A stretch of 64,000 nucleotides of DNA, taken from Zanthoxylum bungeanum (lineage: Eukaryota > Streptophyta > Magnoliopsida > Sapindales > Rutaceae). A program made the translations under genes and the position numbers. The stretch is taken from the NCBI GenBank assembly GCA_019454045.1, contig SKCR01007814.1:372001-436000 (forward strand), given 5' to 3'. Shown piece after piece: positions 11,932-22,230 of the stretch (within the stretch, counting starts at the first letter, position 1; each line of letters begins with the position of its first letter). The notes beneath the pieces are model-generated. The model searched no databases. It was not told the DNA's origin and saw only the letters and a program-made list of their open reading frames with translations.

Positions 11932-12806
11932 TGGATCCTCTTACCCCAGTATTTTCTTTTATTGTACTTTTACATTTTTGAATATCTAGCATTTACTTCC
12001 AGCATTTACTTTTTTTGATTTCCAACATTTACTTTATGTCTTTTAATTTATTTAAGCATTTATTAGCCTTAGATATGTGTCGTAACTAAGTCTGTTATAT
12101 AGGGTTGTGATGAATTCCAATATCACCGGTTTATAAGGGGTTATTTTATAGTTTGGGTAATATAAAAGTTTATTTATTAAGTCTTAATCTTAATGCTTCT
12201 TGTTAACTGGCCATTAATAAGATTGATCTGGTAAACTTAAAATAAACTTGACGAAGGAATTTTAGGTTTCAGCCTTGGACTTAATAGTCCACGATCTTCC
12301 TTGAGGATAGACAACCCTTTAATAGATTTCCTTACAGGATAGACATATACTTGTCGGGCGGGGGTAGCCACAATTGGAACTTAATCTTAATGAATTCAGG
12401 TAACTTGGTTGACATAGACATATGATTAATTGGGTTACACTGGGTATTTACATCTGACCATCGATAGAGGCTTTTGCATAATTTATTGTTCCAGGTTAGT
12501 AAAGCAATATATTACACAAACAGGAAATAACCACTTCATGTTTAAAAGATATTGGAAAGATTCACAACCCTGGATAGTTTAATAATCTTGAATTTTCATC
12601 AATTTAATTTCGCACAATTTTATTTACTTGTTTTAATTTTAAAGTCACCATCTAATCAAACAATCATTCCATTAGATACTCGTAAAAATTTGACTTCATA
12701 AATTAATAGCTTAGGTATTAAGTCCTCGTGGGATTGATACTTGTTATACTACTTGAACGATACATGGGCTTGCATTATACGCGTGTGATTACGCCGGTCA
12801 AGGTTT

Positions 12807-12823
12807 TGGCACCATTGTCGGGG
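12807..12823 (+). other. Primer binding site of element A (tRNA-Asp type)
   Basis: TGGCACCATTGTCGGGG lies 6 bp after the LTR end. It is a decayed form of the Athila/Tat site that begins TGGCGCCGTTGCCGGGG. Confidence 0.75.
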
Positions 12824-12931
12824 GCTTATTTATCTTTCACTATTAGTTTTGGGGTTTGGTATGTTACTTGTATCTAATTTCTTTTTACTTATTATTTTTG
12901 TTTTCTTGTTTTTCAGGTTCTCATACACTAC

Positions 12932-14540
12932 ATGAGACGAACCAGAAGCTTTGAAATCCGTCTGCTTGACCCAGAAATTGAAAGAACCATCAGACAGTTG
13001 AGAAAGGAAATGCGAGAAGGCCAATAAACACTGATCAACATAGAACCTGAACCTTTGGAGGTTGCACCACCAATTCCCATTCGAGACAGAACTATTCCGG
13101 TGGTTGACGGCTTTATTTCCTGTATTATACTTCCTCCCTTACCAGCAAATGCGTGTGACATCAAAACATGCATTCATATGATTCAACAGTCAGTTCAGTT
13201 TGGGGGGAATGCAACTGAAGATCATAATGCCCACATCAGCAACTTCCTGGAAGTTAGCAACACTTTCAATTACAACCGAGCAGCTGAAGAAGCAATTAGA
13301 CTGCGAGTTTTTCCATATTCCTTGTAAAATATTTTCCACCAGCTAGAAATGCAAAGCTGAGGAATGACATCACATCCTTTGTACAACATAACTCAGAATC
13401 TCTCTGCGAAGCTTGGGAAAGATACAAGGTTTTGCTCAATAATGTCCTTATCATGAGATTGCAAATTGGCTACAAGTCCAAACCTTCTATAATGGAATTT
13501 CTCGAATAATGAGAACCACAATTGATGCTGCTGCTGGATGAGCTTTAATGGCAAAAGGAGAAGATCATGCCTGAGATTTAATTGAATAAATGGCCAACAA
13601 CAATTCATTGTGGCCAACAGAAATGAGCATGATCCAAAGAATTGCTGGAATTTATGAAGTTAGAGCCAACACAGTAGTAAATGCCAAGCTGGATCAGATA
13701 TGCAAATTCATGGAAACTCTTAGCATCCAAGGTAATACTGGATCCACAAGTTTACCATATGGAGGAGCACCATAGACAAACCAACATGAAGAGATGGTGA
13801 ATTATGTCAACAATTTCAATAGACAAGGAAACAATCCATATTCCAACACCTACAACCCAGGGTGGAGAAATCATCCCAATTTCGCATGGAACAACATTTA
13901 AGGGCAAAAGAACTATCCACCACCCGGATTCCAACAGCAAAATAAAGGCCAGTAGCATGAAAAAGAACAAGGAATAGCAGAAGTGCTAGCCCAGTTAAAA
14001 AAATATTATGCTATGTTTCAAAGCCAATCAGCTTCTATAAAGGCACTGGAAAATCAAATTGGACAACTGGACAATGCTCAGAGTTACAGACCGCTATGTA
14101 ACCTTCCTAGCAACAAAAAACCAAATCCAAGGAACCGAGGGAAGGAGCAATGCCAAGCCATTACTGTGAAAAACGGTACTGAAATCAATAAAGATTTTGG
14201 AATCAAGGTATCCACTGAAGAAGTTCCAAAAGATGCAGTTCCACAGATGGAGGAAAAAGAAGTTAAGGAAAAAGATCAAGAAAGAATCACTCCATCTCCA
14301 CCTTTTCCACAGTGACTCCAGAAAAGTAAATTGGACAGGCAGTTTGCTTGATTCTCGGAGGTCTTCAAAAAGCTGCATATCAACATTCCATTTGCAGAAG
14401 CGTTGGAAGAAATGCCCAGTTATGTAAAATTCATGAAATACATTCTTTCACAAAAGCGGAGATTGGGAGATTACGAGATAGTAGCATTGACAGAAGAATA
14501 CAACACCAACATTCAGAGGAACCTTCCCCCAAAGTTGAAA
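12932..14540 (+). pseudogene. Element A gag (Athila-type), broken
   Basis: The ATG at 12932 starts MRRTRSFEIR; the frame stops at 13025 and resumes as EVAPPIPIRDRT (13055). The order of segments follows Athila gag: an N-terminal arm, the capsid-like part around 13330-13570 with several stops, a Q/N-rich linker with NNPYSNTYNPGWRNHPNF (near 13830), PPGFQQ, a coiled-coil-like stretch with LENQIGQL (14049), and a Lys/Glu-rich tail. At least six stops or frameshifts interrupt it. The same segments are present on the minus strand at 44721-46514 in element D. The product would form the virus-like particle; it is not functional here. Confidence 0.8.
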
Positions 14541-14960
14541 GATCCTGGTAGTTTCACTATCCCATGCACCATTGGAGAACATTATATCGGTAAAGCTTTG
14601 TGTGATTTAGGTGCTAGTGTTAATCTGATGCCTTTTTTGATTTACAGGAATCTACAAATTGGATAAGCAATGTCCACCTCAGTTTCTTTGCAACTTTCTG
14701 ATAGAACGCTCGCATTTCCGAGAGGTATAGTTGAAGTTGTGCTGGTCAAAGTCGACAAACTCATTCTCTGAGCAGATTTCATTATCTTTGACATGGAAGA
14801 AGACAAAGATGTACCTATTATCCTCGGAAGACCATTCTTGGCTACAAGTCAAACTGTTATTGATGTACAAAAAGGAGAACTAACCATGAAAGTGCAAGAC
14901 CAAGAAGTTACCTTCAATGTTTGCAAAGCCATGAAATTCCCGAGTGATGAAAAGGAATAG
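14541..14960 (+). pseudogene. Element A aspartic protease region, broken
   Basis: The active-site motif CDLGASVN is at 14601-14624. The Asp triad is DLG rather than DTG, as is common in Athila-type elements. A second protease landmark, IILGRPFLAT, lies near 14818-14847. Stops interrupt it at about 14664 and 14770. The reading continues into KAMKFPSDEKE, where the 2.3 kb insertion at 14961 interrupts it and the sequence resumes at 17268 as ECLRIDVVDS. Confidence 0.8.
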
Positions 14961-17262
14961 TGTAGGACACAGAAATCAGCGATGCTGTTCTAGGCTCGCG
15001 GCCTAGTTGGGAGTACGGAATAGCTAGCGGGGAACTAAACCGGAGAAATAACATGGAGTCGCCACCCGGTGTGAACCGGGACAAAGATTTTAGGCCGAAC
15101 TCACCCCTCGCAAGGGAAGACCTCAAACCGTTGGGTTCAGAATGGTCCCTTACTTATGTCACTTGTAATGATGTGATTTGTGCAATAAACTAACCGAATC
15201 TACTCAACATGTATGCTCGAAGGTAACTTAGATCTAGTCCGCATTCATCAAAGTAAATCCTACGTCTAAGTTTGCATGCTTGAAAAGTAAATCATCATAT
15301 CGGCAAGCATACAATATCACAAGGCAATCTCATGAACATACTTCAATTATATAATGCGGAAAAGAAACAACAACCTAAACATAATGCAACTTCCAAACGC
15401 AACATAAATAACTAATCGTGCTTAAGACAAACAACTAAACCATGCATAAAAAGTAACCTAATCATACTTAGAAAAATAAATAACATACTAGACTAAATCA
15501 TGTTTAAGATAAATAACATACTAGCAACCTAATCATGCTCGAATACAATGTTGGATGAATGAAATATTTGTATCTCTCAAGCGGTACGTGGCATTGTATC
15601 CCAAGTGCAAACCGTAATACCGTCCATTCGGATTTGGCTACGGAATTTACGTCCGGGTTTCCATCCAATATACCACAAGAAAGAACACATATCCATTCAC
15701 CCAACGGCCACAACACAAATCAACTAACGACTCTCATGCGAAGATATATTAAAATAAATAAATAAAAAATGAAAGATAATAAATAAAGAAGGTGCCCTCA
15801 GGTCTAACCTCTTTTGTTATCTCTCGGAAGCGCGTTACACGGCCGTCGGAAGGGTTGATGCTCCGCAACTTTTCTGGTTCACTAATTCAACGTTTTTCCT
15901 CGCTGTTTGGGCTGCTGTTGTTCACTATTTTTGCGGTATTTAGACTGTTTTTTGGGCAATTTTCTGGGCAGTTTTCTGGGCAGTTTCTGGGGACTGCTTC
16001 GGGGTCGTTTTAGGGTGCAGTTTGGGGGCTGTATTTAGGTTATTTTAGGGATTGTTTTAGTAGTATTTTGGTGCCTTTTTGTTACTGTTTTGTTCTGTTA
16101 GGGCTAGTTCAGAGGGCGCACGTGGGGTTGTTTGTGTGAGTCGATTTGGCTGTGTGCGTGAAGCTTGTGAGATTTGTGGGGTGTGCTGAGTGGCGAGTGT
16201 GTGGGGAAGCTTTGTAGTGATTATGGTCTGCGTTTTTGTTTGTTTGTGAAGGGTGTGTGCGTGGCTTATGTGTGAAGGTGAGTGAGCTGATGCGTGGTGT
16301 CTTTTGTTTGTTGAAGGGGCGTGATGTGCGTGGGCTGTTTTAGCGTGAAGCCAGGGTAATTTGCGTGGCAGTTAGGGCGTGATGAAGGTGCGGCTGTGAG
16401 GGGCTGTGATGTTGTGTGGATTGGCGTGGAGAGTTAATAGGTGTGAAGTGGCGTGGGGCAGTTTGGGGGAAGCAAGTGGCGTGAAGCAAGGTTACGTGTG
16501 AAGGGTTGTTACGTGAGTGGAAAGAAGCAGGTTTAATGCGTGAGTCGATGTGAGTGAGAGTTGAGAGTTTAGGGTTTATTTGATGTGTGTTTTTTTTGTG
16601 AGAATGAGCAAGGGTTTGGAAGGGTTCTTTTTATAGGCATAGGGATGGGGGCTTTCCTTGTTTGAGAAGGAGAAAGATTTATGCATTAATGGGATATCTT
16701 TTTAATTAAAATGTGATAAGGAAAAATCTTTTAATTAGGGAAGTGCTTTGATTTAATTTGATTTATTCTTTTTTAGTTAAGGATATGATTTAGTTTAATT
16801 TGATTTGATCTTGTTTAATTAGGGAATGTGATTTAATTTAATTAGGAATGTGATTTATGAGATTTGATTTGATTTATTTAATTTAGGAATGAGATTTGTT
16901 TTTATTTAATTGGATATGATTTAATTTAATTTGATTTAATTTAATTTTTGACATGTGTTTTAAATGTTTTAATTATTATTGGATGTGATTTAATGGGCTT
17001 TGGGTTTTTTGGTAGGCTTGGGTATTTGGGTTTGGTATATGGTTTGATTTGTTGCTTATGGGGTTTTGGGCCGAGGATAAGCTTTGAAACAGAGATCCAA
17101 CGAGCAAGCCTCAGCTAGACAACCGAATTAATTCCAACAAAAATGCCAATTTCCAACTTTACCCTTCCAACGTCCGTATCTCACGACTTCCACAATTTAA
17201 AATGTAGTGTCTCCATATGAGACTCATCATAGGGACTTATATGCAAAAATGAAATGCCTACA
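14961..17262. mobile_element. 2.3 kb TG..CA insertion, probably a solo LTR
   Basis: It begins TGTAGGACAC, ends ATGCCTACA and is flanked by a perfect TSD AATAG (14956-14960 and 17263-17267). Removing it restores the protease-RT reading. It has no PBS, PPT or coding region, so a solo LTR of an unrelated gypsy element is the simplest reading. The start has a GC-rich block (ggagtcgccacccggtgtga, 15057-15076). 16090-16580 is unusually rich in GT/GTG, and 16700-16990 is a run of TTTAATT/GATTT repeats. A TATA-like tttttatagg lies at 16629-16638. Confidence 0.75.
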
Positions 17263-17267
17263 AATAG

Positions 17268-18100
17268 GAATGTTTAAGAATTGATGTTGTTGACAGTATC
17301 TTCTAGGATACTGATGCACTACCACCTCCCACGGATAAACTTGAAGCTTGCATCACCAACATGACTGACAGCGAGCTAGATGCTGAAATTCTGGAATGTA
17401 TCAACTATCTTGACAAACCATTTCGCTTCAAATCGACACCACATGTGTAAATTCTGGAACTACCGAAAAAAAAGAGAATAAAGCCTTCGATTGAAGAACC
17501 ACCGCAGCTGGAGCTAAAGCTACTTCTAAGCCATCTCAGGTATGCATTCTTAGGAAATTCTTTTGAATTACCTGTGATTATTTCTTCATCGCTAACATTA
17601 GAGCAGGAAGAAAAATTATTGAGAGTGTTACGAGAACACAAGAAAGCCATTGGCTGGACTATAGCAGACATTCGAGGCATTATTTTTCATGCTCAAGATT
17701 CTGATCAATGACGAGTACAAACCAACAGTGGAGCATCAACGGAGACTAAATCCAATCATGAAGGAGGTCGTGAAGAAAGAAATTATCAAATGGTTGGATA
17801 CTGGCATCATTTACCCCATATTTGACAGCACTTGGGTGAGTCATATGGAACGTGTTCCAAAGAAAAAAGGAATTACTGTAGTCATAAATGAAAAGAATGA
17901 GCTGATTCTAACAAGAACAGTGATTGGATGGAGAGTATGCATGGACTATAGGAAGCTGAACAAATCAATAAGGAAAGATCATTTTCCGCTGCCATTCATT
18001 GACCAGATGTAAGACAGATTGGCGGGACATGAGTTCTATTATTTTCTGGATAGATACTCGGGGTATAATCAGATTTCCATCCAAGCACTATGTCTAGGAT
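17268..18100 (+). pseudogene. Element A reverse transcriptase, N-terminal part only
   Basis: The segment upstream of RT (KAIGWTIADIRGI at about 17647-17685) leads to the RT start, which has YKPTVEHQRRLNP, the VPKKKG strand and CMDYRKLN (about 17938-17961), and ends FLDRYSGYNQI (near 18040-18074). The sequence then jumps to the start of the integrase region near 18095. The catalytic Y-x-D-D, the thumb and all of RNase H are missing. Frameshifts are present near 17450 and 17690. The product would copy element RNA into cDNA; this copy cannot. Confidence 0.85.
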
Positions 18101-19299
18101 GAGTCGTACTTGTTCAAATGTTGTGCTGATCAATTACTGAGACGTTGTGTTCTAGAGGATGAGGTCAATAGTGTTTTGCAGCATTGTCATTCATCACCAT
18201 ATGGAGGACACTTCAGCGGGAATAAAACTACAGCCAAAGTCCTACAATCAGGTTTGTTCTAGCCCACTCTTTTTAAAGATGTTTATCTATTTGCTCTTAA
18301 ATATGACAGGTGGTAGAGAACGGGAAATATTTTCAGTAGAAATGAAAGACCTCTGCAAAATATTCTGGAAGTGGAGATATTTGATGTATGGGGTATTGAT
18401 TTTATGGGACCCTTTGTTCCATCATTCGGAAACCTGTACATACTAGTTGTAGTAGACTATGTATCAAATGGGTTGAAGTAATTGCACTACCATCAAATGA
18501 TTCAAAAGTGGTGATTAAATTCCTTAAAAATAATATTTTCACTCACTTCGGAACACCTCAAGTGATTATCAGTGATGGATGCACACATTTCTGCAACAAA
18601 TACTTCGATGCACTCTTATCCAAATATGGAGTTACTCATAAAGTTACCACTGCCTACCATCCACAGTAAAATAGACAATTTGAAGTTTCAAACAGGGAGA
18701 TCAAAAGAATCTTGGAAAGAACTGTTGGATCAACAAGGATGGACTAGTCTACAAAATTGGATGATGCATTATGGGCCTACCGGACAACTTACAATACACC
18801 TATTGGTATGTCCCCATATCGAATGGTGTTTGGGAAAGCGTGCCATCTGCCAGTTGAGCTTGAACACAAGGCGTACTGGGAACTGAAGAAGTTAAATCTT
18901 TATCCACAAGCAGCAAGAGAAAATCGACTCCACCAACTCAATGAATTGGATGAATTTCACCTACAAGCTTATGAGAATGCGAGATTATACAAAGAAAATA
19001 AAAAGAAAGTGCTTGATCGAAAAATAGTGCGCAGACAACTGGAACCAAGGCAGCATGTGTTGTTATAAAATTCAAGTTTGAAACTTTTCCCTGCAAAGTT
19101 CAAATCAAGATGGTCAGGTCCATTTGTGATTACTCAGGTTTTACCATATGGAGCTGTTGAGTTACTTGATCCCAACACCAACGAAACATTCAAAGTTAAC
19201 AGTCAGTGTGTCAAGCACTGTTGGGGAGAATCATTTGAGCGACAAAAAGAAATTGTCACAATTTCAGATCCAGCCAAACGTTCGGGCAGTCATGTCTAG
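18101..19299 (+). pseudogene. Element A integrase, broken
   Basis: Zinc-domain remnants (HCHSSPYGGHFSG near 18180) are followed by the core: DFMGPF (first Asp, near 18400), ISDGCTHF (second Asp, near 18570) and NREIKRILE (Glu, near 18695). The C-terminal part is the best preserved (18757-19299: [37 protein letters not shown]). Several stops and frameshifts precede it. It ends with TAG at 19297, followed by the Athila/Tat-type phrase agctgggaggcaaccc. Confidence 0.85.
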
Positions 19300-19418
19300 C
19301 TGATGACTTTAAACTTAGCTCTAGCTGGGAGGCAACCCATGCAATTTGTGTATATATTGTGATTTGGTGTGTTTTATTTTTTGGTGTATAATTTTTATAG
19401 GTAAAATCACATTTCAGG

Positions 19419-19862
19419 ATGGAACACGTTCTCGCAAATCTTCATAAGGAATTTCTTTATCTCCCTCAAAACTCTCTAATGAAATTCTACAAATCTCACT
19501 TGGAACGAATGAGACTTCTGATGATCAAAGGTATTCCTAATGACTTTTGTTTGATTATTGAAGCACGGGTCCGATTGGCAGGTGAGTCCTCTGACTTTTT
19601 TTTTTCGTATCTGCCTGGTTTAGGAAGAAGCACCTATGCTAAAATGAGAAGAGCTAAAAGAATGGGAGTTTCCTATAAATGTGCACGCATGACATGTAAT
19701 ACTCGTTGTCATTCTTTAGGAATGGTGTCTGATAACCGTGAAGATAAAATTAAATTCATTAGGGATGGCTTGACTAAGGAGTCTTTGGATGACATATCTA
19801 AGACTCTTGAGACGATTTCCAGTGGATACGTGCATCATGTTATTCACATGTTATATACATAA
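19419..19862 (+). CDS. Basic Cys-rich protein, carlavirus NABP-like (element cargo)
   Basis: This is an intact 147-codon frame just after integrase in element A. Residues 45-60 are hydrophobic (IIEARVRLAG). Then come GRSTYAKMRRAKR (69-81), a Cys cluster (C88, C93, C97 with H98) and a tail with KFIRDGLTKE (112-121). In the element D copy the position equivalent to S85 is Cys, so the ancestral cluster was probably C-x2-C-x4-C-x3-C. The order of these parts (hydrophobic stretch, GRSxYAxxRRAK, zinc-like Cys cluster, G-x(2-4)-N, FIxxG-x-T) resembles the small nucleic-acid-binding proteins of carlaviruses (Pfam family Carla_C4). I did not verify this by search. The role may be RNA or DNA binding; alternatively it is an unrelated Athila accessory ORF. 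The second copy is at 43187-43700. Confidence 0.55.
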   Translation: MEHVLANLHKEFLYLPQNSLMKFYKSHLERMRLLMIKGIPNDFCLIIEARVRLAGESSDFFFSYLPGLGRSTYAKMRRAKRMGVSYKCARMTCNTRCHSLGMVSDNREDKIKFIRDGLTKESLDDISKTLETISSGYVHHVIHMLYT

Positions 19863-19992
19863 TTTCAAAAATAAAGACAACAGTTAAGTCTCGGGAATCT
19901 GACTTTAAAATACCCTGTTTGGAAATTTATAAGAAAATTGGATGGGAAGGTTGTCCCTGACGCATACACGTCATTCAAGCAGTTACTTTCTT

Positions 19993-20067
19993 GTAAATAT
20001 TATTTTCTTTGTCATTTATCTAATAATTATGATTTGTTTTGTTATTTTCTTTTATTTTCTCCGACAG
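19993..20067 (+). other. Intron-like segment between the two cargo ORFs
   Basis: A GTAAATAT donor (19993) and a T-rich tract ending TCTCCGACAG (20067) bound 75 nt. Two further acceptor-like sites follow, TTTGGCAG (20131) and TTTTTCAG (20164), just upstream of the LOG start. The same donor and acceptor are kept in element D (42957-43032). This suggests splicing to express LOG, as proposed for env-like genes of related elements, or a relic of the captured gene. Confidence 0.5.
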
Positions 20068-20216
20068 GATCCAGACCGTTTTTACTTTCACGATATATTT
20101 GACTGTTTAATTACTAATTATCATTTGGCAGGTACTAGTGCTATTATTACTTAACCTTTTTCAGGTGTTATAAATTCAACTCATCATTGTACTCTTCAAG
20201 GCATCCAAAGTTAACA

Positions 20217-20870
20217 ATGGAAGCCACTTTAAGAAGACGAGTTGTAAATATCTGTGTGTTTTTCAGTACTAGTATTAGTTCTAAGCCATCATTCGTTGCG
20301 ACAGCACAAGAATTGGGTCGAGTCATATCTGAAAGGAATATTCACTTAGTATATGGCGGTGGCAATCTTGGACTAATGGGGATAGTTTCAAAGGCTGTAT
20401 AGGAAGAAGGCAGTCAAGTTCTGGGGATCATCCTAAAACCTTTGGCAGAGGCGAATCTTATCAGACCATCAAACGGAGAGGAACTTATTGGGTCAGGTAT
20501 GTCTGAACGACTGGTAGAAATGATTAATCGTGCTGATGCTTTTATTACTTTGCCAGGTGGCTTGGGCACGATGAAAGAAATTTTAACAGTACTATCTTGG
20601 GCGAACTTGAACATACACCATAAACTGATTGGACTGTTTAATGCTGAAGGATTTTATGATTTTCTTTATGTTTTTCTTGATGATGCCCAGAGAAATGGGT
20701 TCGTGTCAAAACCTGTAAAAGAACTCCTCTTTAATGCCAGAACTGCCCAAGATTTAATTGACCAAATTTTAGCCATTGAACCACAAATTGACCCTATCCT
20801 TTCTAAGATAAATTGGTCCGATAATGATCATGGTAAAAAGCGTCGGATAAATCTGGATCTTAACCTTTAA
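20217..20870 (+). pseudogene. LOG-family (cytokinin riboside 5'-monophosphate phosphoribohydrolase-like) cargo gene
   Basis: LOG enzymes release active cytokinin bases from their nucleotides. The frame is 217 codons, close to the plant LOG length of about 210-230. Visible are the Rossmann start RRRVVNICVF (6-15), LVYGGGNLGLMG (44-55) and the family signature PGGLGTMKE (113-121) with its Glu. The usual R-K pair after MHE is R-L here (SERLVEM, 96-102), so catalysis is doubtful even if intact. One in-frame TAG (codon 62, 20400-20402) breaks it; otherwise the frame is open to TAA at 20868. Residues 204-217 form a basic tail. It lies between the Cys-rich ORF and the element tail, inside element A. 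The second, more decayed copy is at 42204-42792 (minus). Confidence 0.85.
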
Positions 20871-21160
20871 TTCCTCATTTAGAAGTATAATTTCAGCTAA
20901 CCATTGATGAGTGGTATTTATATCACTATTCCCACTCATTTACCTAATATTTTGTATAGTTTATTGTTCTTGTGAACGTTTTGATGTGTTTTATTGATAT
21001 TTTGCAGATAAATAAGTTTGGACAGCACTGGAGGCAATTTGGGGCAAAAACCGGACAAAAATGCGTCACAGGGTTATTTTCGTCTTTGGCGCGTCGCGAC
21101 GCAGGATCACAGCGCGCCGCGACGCCCAGCGTGAGCTGGAATCTGCTAACATGCGCCTGG

Positions 21161-21625
21161 TCAACGGTCAACCATTTGAAGAAGTTTTGACTTTGCTAAA
21201 ATACGCCGTGCCACGTGTCACCATCACAGCCGATCTGCTAACGTGCGCCGTGCCACGTGTCATCATCATATGCTGCCGACACTCAGACTTGACACGTGTC
21301 GCCTCGTCATCAGCCATGTCAGCGGTCAACAAGTCAACCTTGCCACGTGTTGTGCCAACTCATCGTCCACGTCAGCAGGTCAACCGAGTCAACTTGCCAC
21401 GCCAGCCTCAGCCAATCAGAGCATGACACGTGTCGACACGTGTCGCAATCCTATTGTGCCGACAAGTCAACAGTCAGCCGCCTCCCACGTCAGCGCCACG
21501 TCATCGCCACGTCAGCATGACGTCATCAATGACGTCATCACAATATTGAGAATTAGCCGCCTTGACACGTGTCGCATGTACAGTCAGCCGCCTTGCTACG
21601 TGTCGCCGTATCATTGTGCCACGTC
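21161..21625 (+). promoter_or_regulatory. Dense bZIP (ACGT) and W-box array in solo LTR U3
   Basis: CACGTG occurs seven times, TGACGTCA twice (21518-21538), CCACGTCA/CCACGTC several more times, and at least 15 ACGT cores fall within about 430 bp. W-box cores (GTCAA, complement of TTGAC) occur about eight times, often doubled (ggtcaacggtcaacc). The array ends about 80 bp before TATA at 21703. Known plant factors for these cores are bZIP proteins (ABRE, as-1-like) and WRKY proteins. A stress- or hormone-responsive promoter is the inference. Confidence 0.7.
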
Positions 21626-21660
21626 GACAAATTGCGCGTCGCGACGCTGAGTGACTTGGC

Positions 21661-21710
21661 GTCGCGACGCGCGAACAGTTCCTGAACAGTAAAAATTTTT
21701 GCTATAAATA
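21661..21710 (+). promoter_or_regulatory. Solo LTR core promoter: GCGTCGCGACGC and TATA
   Basis: GCGTCGCGACGC (21659-21670) lies about 32 bp upstream of TATAAATA (21703-21710). A further GCGTCGCGACGC is at about 21636-21647. Confidence 0.7.
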
Positions 21711-21925
21711 GGCCGCGAATTTTCAGTTTTTAAGACACCTCTTTCCTCTTAATTTCTCTCTCTAGAATTTTTATTTTTTTTTTTTAGTTTTTTTTTTATT
21801 TTTAGTTTTGTAAATAATTTTAATTACGTTTTGTAATATAGTAATTTAATTTTTAATTTTTACTTTTTACAGTTTTTACTATTCACTATGTTGAAATAAT
21901 TTCCTCGGCTAGGGTGAAAGGTAAT

Positions 21926-22230
21926 TCTTCTACTATTGCTATTTAGATTAATCTCCCTTAAAAATAATATATTAACTATTTAAAATATTGACTTAATAAG
22001 GAATACCGCTATATTGGTCGGTTGGTAATTTAATCTGTTTTAAACCTGACTAATCAAGGATACCGCCAAACTGGTCGGTTGGTAAATTTATTTTGGTTCC
22101 GCCTTAATGGCTGGTTGGACTTAATTTGACTTAATCAGGATACCGCCAGACTGGTCGGTTGGTAAATTTAACACAAGTTTATATATTATTTTATGGGAGA
22201 TATCTAAATTAGTAGTAGTAAAAGTAATTC
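21926..22230 (+). repeat. Solo LTR inverted repeat enclosing subrepeats
   Basis: The left arm about 21926-21977 (tttagattaatctccctta core) pairs imperfectly with the right arm about 22177-22230 (atgggagatatctaaattag core). Between them are four units with ATACCGCC..TGGTCGGTTGG. The layout matches 11659-11931. Confidence 0.7.

Larger units (their letters stand above)
10779..12800 (+). mobile_element. 5' LTR of element A
   Basis: The LTR is 2022 bp, from TGATGAGTGG to CGCCGGTCA. U3 holds about eight copies of a GCTAAMATGCGCC-like motif (10970-11147), followed by G-box-like sites, a GCGTCGCGAT box and TATA. Downstream comes the hairpin with subrepeats (11659-11931). It pairs with the split 3' LTR at 24360-25657 plus 35759-36440; the two copies are clearly diverged. 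Confidence 0.9.

Noticed and set aside
20217..20870. LOG gene as a functional host gene
   Set aside because: It lies wholly inside element A between integrase and PPT, has an in-frame TAG, lacks the usual Lys of the R-K pair, and has a decayed sister copy in the same element context.
21061..21650. Overlapping open frames of 74-135 codons in the solo LTR
   Set aside because: They fall in U3 over the motif array, contain repeated motif-derived peptides such as DTCR and have no domain. GC-rich repeats simply lack stops.
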